DNA from: Chitinophaga pendula
GTDB lineage: Bacteria > Bacteroidota > Bacteroidia > Chitinophagales > Chitinophagaceae
Direction: 5' to 3'
NCBI RefSeq assembly: GCF_020386615.1
Contig: NZ_CP077769.1
Location: forward strand, 5,939,501 to 6,003,500
DNA length: 64,000 nucleotides
Under the pieces are notes generated by a model. That model had not been told where the DNA came from and ran no database searches. It saw nothing but the letters and a program-made list of their open reading frames with translations. How positions within the stretch are numbered: the first letter of the stretch is position 1; every line of letters begins with the position of its first letter. Made by a program: the position numbers and the translations under genes. Positions 61,845-64,000 of the stretch are shown one piece after another.

Positions 61845-63233
61845 TTATTTGTTCACTTGTTTCAGATTCTTGGGATCCCAATGTATGATCTTGTTATTGA
61901 AATAACTATCATTACACAGCAAAGCAGGTGCCGCTGCACGATAACCAAACAGCGCATCCTCACTTACCTTACCGCCAGTACGCATCGCGTTAAACAGGTT
62001 GTAGAAGTGATCAAAGTGCGCTCCCTTATACCCCTTATCAGCCACATACTCCAGCTTATCAGGCGGCAACATGCTCTTACGGTCGTATACATATTGTTTG
62101 CCATTCTCCTGTCCGGCTTTCGTCTGTAATAACGGATCATCTTCCGCCTCATATATCTTGTTCTTATACAACGTCACCTTATCCCACTCGACCGTCATAG
62201 ACCCTTCACTTCCCACCATACGCAGATAGTTAGTACCGCCCGTACCATCCACAAAGTTCACCCGCAGCGAAAGGTTGAAAGCAGGATGTATGTCCGTCTC
62301 CGGATAATCAAACATACCCAGCATGATATCAGGTACCTCACGTCCGTCTTTCCAGTAACGCAACCCACCCGTAGCCATGATCTTGTCCGGCCCGATAGAA
62401 CCCGTCACAAAATGAAGGCTCGAAAACAGGTGCACAAAAAGATCGCCGGAAACACCGGTACCATAATCCTTATAATTACGCCAGCGGAAAAAACGTAATG
62501 GATCAAAACTACGCTTTGGAGCATTCTTCAGGTAAGCATCCCAATCCACCGTCTTGGTAGATGCATCTGCCGGAATAGGATACTGCCAGGCGCCAAATGG
62601 AGACATACGTGCCCAGAAACCTTCTGCGTAGTTGAGCTTACCAATAGCACCTTCTTTCAAAAGCTGCTTCGCCTTCTCATTACCCAGCGAACTCATACCC
62701 TGGCTACCCACCTGGTATACGATCTTGCTGTTACGTTGCTGCGCCTCTACTACAGCCGGCCCCTCCGTTACATCATGCACCATCGGCTTCTCACAATACA
62801 CGGACTTACCTTTGTTCATCGCCGCCACAGAGATCTCCTTATGCCAGAAATCAGGCGTAGCAATGATCACCGCATCTATGTCCTTACGCTCCAGTATCTC
62901 CCGGTAATCCCTGGTTGTATAAATATCATTACCCCATTTTTTCTTTGCATCTGCAAGACGACCATCATACAGGTCACAGGCAGCTACGATCTTCGCACCA
63001 GGTACCGTCATCGCCGTATTGGCATCCGCAGTACCCATCCCCCCTGCACCTATCAGGGCTACCTGGATCTGGTCATTGGGACCGTACTTTTCGTTTGCCC
63101 GTGATAGTGACTGGATGTTTCGCTGCTTGTCTGCTGCTGTAATGATGTTTGGCAGAAGCGTTGCGCCCACCACACCTTTAGCAAGTTTACTGATAAAGCC
63201 CCTGCGGGAGCTTTCATTAGGATTTAATGGCAT
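61845..63233 (-). CDS. Gfo/Idh/MocA-family oxidoreductase, Tat-exported
   Basis: This NAD(P)-dependent sugar oxidoreductase has 462 residues. The N-terminus SSRRGFISKLAKGVVGATLL has a twin-arginine signal (SSRRGFI), so it is exported with its cofactor. The Rossmann motif is VALIGAGGMGTADANTAM (about 57-74), and the family motif YCEKPMVHDVTEG (about 143-155, EKP) follows. The C-terminal alpha/beta domain includes FDPLRFFRWRNYKDYGTGVS (about 238-257) and GDLFVHLFSSLHFVTG with His as the probable catalytic residue. It is the first gene of a pair with the DUF1080 lipoprotein, 13 bp apart. Together they fit oxidation of a glycoside at C3 and cleavage of the product; inferred from context. Confidence 0.87.
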   Translation of the reverse strand: MPLNPNESSRRGFISKLAKGVVGATLLPNIITAADKQRNIQSLSRANEKYGPNDQIQVALIGAGGMGTADANTAMTVPGAKIVAACDLYDGRLADAKKKWGNDIYTTRDYREILERKDIDAVIIATPDFWHKEISVAAMNKGKSVYCEKPMVHDVTEGPAVVEAQQRNSKIVYQVGSQGMSSLGNEKAKQLLKEGAIGKLNYAEGFWARMSPFGAWQYPIPADASTKTVDWDAYLKNAPKRSFDPLRFFRWRNYKDYGTGVSGDLFVHLFSSLHFVTGSIGPDKIMATGGLRYWKDGREVPDIMLGMFDYPETDIHPAFNLSLRVNFVDGTGGTNYLRMVGSEGSMTVEWDKVTLYKNKIYEAEDDPLLQTKAGQENGKQYVYDRKSMLPPDKLEYVADKGYKGAHFDHFYNLFNAMRTGGKVSEDALFGYRAAAPALLCNDSYFNNKIIHWDPKNLKQVNK

Positions 63234-63343
63234 GCTTTTTCTTTTTTCTATTTAACAGATCATGTTGGAGGATGGTTAATTTAAAATTAATATTCTGAAA
63301 ATCATAATTATTTAGACAAACGGAATATTAACCGGATATAGAC

Positions 63344-63375
63344 AAAAAGGCCGCCGCTCAATAAAAGCGACGGCC
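63344..63375 (-). terminator. Terminator of the gene at the right window edge
   Basis: GGCCG-C-CGCT (63349-63358) pairs with AGCG-A-CGGCC (63366-63375), one mismatch, 7-base loop; on the minus strand TTTTT follows. It is 35 bp beyond the stop codon of the gene at 63410. Confidence 0.75.
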
Positions 63376-63409
63376 GTGTTCATTGTTCTATGTAATCAGC
63401 TATATTGAT

Positions 63410-64000
63410 CTATCGCTTGCCAATGATCGAAATGCCTACCTGCCTCGGCTTTTGCGAAGTAGACGCACTTACACCGGGAGGATTTGTCCACGCCGTTTCA
63501 TACCCCTTGCTCATATCTAGCTTGAGCGTATGGGTCCCTTTCTTCAGCGTCCCGCTCAGCGCCACCATACGTGGAGTCACCTCCGCTCCCTGGCAATAGT
63601 TGCGGGTAGGATAATTCCATAGTTCATAGGTAGACGCAGTCACCGATGGGTTCCGGTTAGCATAATAGCTATTCGGTGTACAGGTCATCCGGGTAGAAAA
63701 GTTATAAGTACTCGCATTGTCAATCGTAAGTACATTCTCCGTAAAGCCACCTTCGTCGTATGTAGAATTGATCCTGATTACCGGATTGGTAATGTCTGCC
63801 TCCAGTACAAAACTTTGCGTAATAGTACTAGTAATCGTTGGCCAGCCGGAAGGACCAGGCATGTTACTATAAATACGTTTTACATAGTTATATAGCCACG
63901 TCGTATTATCCGTACTGCCGTCGCTGTAAAGATCCACATCCATTTTATAGGTAGCCTTGCCATCCGGCGTCGCTGGCTGCCCCATCGTTGATACGATCCA
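63410..64000 (-). CDS. C-terminal part of a secreted or surface protein, cut by window edge
   Basis: The frame stays open through base 64000, so the real start lies outside; the last 197 codons are visible, ending in TAG at 63410. The product is rich in Thr, Ser, Tyr and Asn and in beta-strand-like patterns (ITQSFVLEADITNPVIRINS, STYNFSTRMTCTPNSYYANR, VALSGTLKKGTHTLKLDMSK), and ends with QVGISIIGKR. This looks like an extracellular beta-sandwich module, such as found in SusE/F-like or carbohydrate-binding proteins of polysaccharide utilisation loci. I cannot name the family. An in-frame ATG at 63985 is not the start, since the coding look continues upstream. It is separated from the oxidoreductase operon by a terminator. 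Confidence 0.7.
   Translation of the reverse strand, partial: WIVSTMGQPATPDGKATYKMDVDLYSDGSTDNTTWLYNYVKRIYSNMPGPSGWPTITSTITQSFVLEADITNPVIRINSTYDEGGFTENVLTIDNASTYNFSTRMTCTPNSYYANRNPSVTASTYELWNYPTRNYCQGAEVTPRMVALSGTLKKGTHTLKLDMSKGYETAWTNPPGVSASTSQKPRQVGISIIGKR

Overview
The window looks like a chromosomal segment of a Chitinophaga-like member of the Bacteroidota. Reasons: two SusC/SusD outer-membrane nutrient-uptake pairs, promoters of the Bacteroidota type (TTTG, about 20 bp, TAnnTTTG) ahead of the tRNA, sodA and a small-ORF unit, weak Shine-Dalgarno sequences, many secreted glycosidases, and the PF12771-type SusD, WxcM-like cupin, SLBB/Wzz and IcmF families typical of that group. The assignment rests on remembered family traits, not on a database search.

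Layout. 1-5.2 kb: a truncated SusD-like lipoprotein and a SusC-like TonB receptor, with an XRE-cupin regulator upstream; the space between them carries a 14-bp direct repeat and a 12-bp palindrome. 5.4-11 kb: a MarC-type membrane protein, tRNA-Arg(CCG) with promoter and terminator, a FemAB/GNAT-like transferase, a secreted GH130 protein and a Uup-like ABC-F ATPase. 11-30 kb: a large, almost entirely minus-strand surface-polysaccharide locus. In transcription order it holds an SLBB export protein, a Wzz-like protein, two tandem FdtA-like 3,4-ketoisomerases, an FdtC-like N-acetyltransferase, an FdtB-like aminotransferase, an acyltransferase, a Wzx flippase, a GT2, an EpsG/Wzy-like polymerase, a GT2, a secreted beta-helix protein, two GT4s, Gmd, Fcl and a Wzi/RemB-like outer-membrane barrel. 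Together these predict a Wzx/Wzy-dependent polymer containing L-fucose and a dTDP-3-amino-3,6-dideoxyhexose (Fuc3NAc or Qui3NAc type). RmlA, RmlB and an initiating sugar-phosphate transferase are not in the window.

30-43.5 kb: a DUF5009/HGSNAT-like membrane acyltransferase, a sterol-desaturase-family protein, a BCS1-like AAA ATPase, a DinB-like protein surrounded by short terminator-bounded units with small ORFs, a PA0069-type radical SAM protein with a 36-bp palindrome just before its start codon, a membrane-anchored MutS-like ATPase, a GH125 alpha-mannosidase and the fused isobutyryl-CoA mutase IcmF. 43.7-49.7 kb: a second SusD/SusC pair preceded by a NUDIX-winged-helix (NrtR/AraR-like) regulator and a 630-bp non-coding leader.

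50-64 kb: a lipoprotein amidohydrolase; a plus-strand run of ligA, tadA, a LOG-family gene, an unrecognised membrane protein and a secreted GH43-like protein; an SPFH protein; a 69-residue J-like protein; a PAS-LuxR regulator; sodA; an 11-bp-phased repeat field; a DUF1080 plus Gfo/Idh/MocA pair suggesting 3-keto-sugar metabolism; and the C-terminal part of a secreted protein cut by the window end.

The points I consider most worth checking are the two diverged FdtA paralogs, the terminator-bounded small ORFs beside the radical SAM gene, the palindromic operator, the 11-bp-phased array after sodA, and the membrane-anchored MutS homolog.
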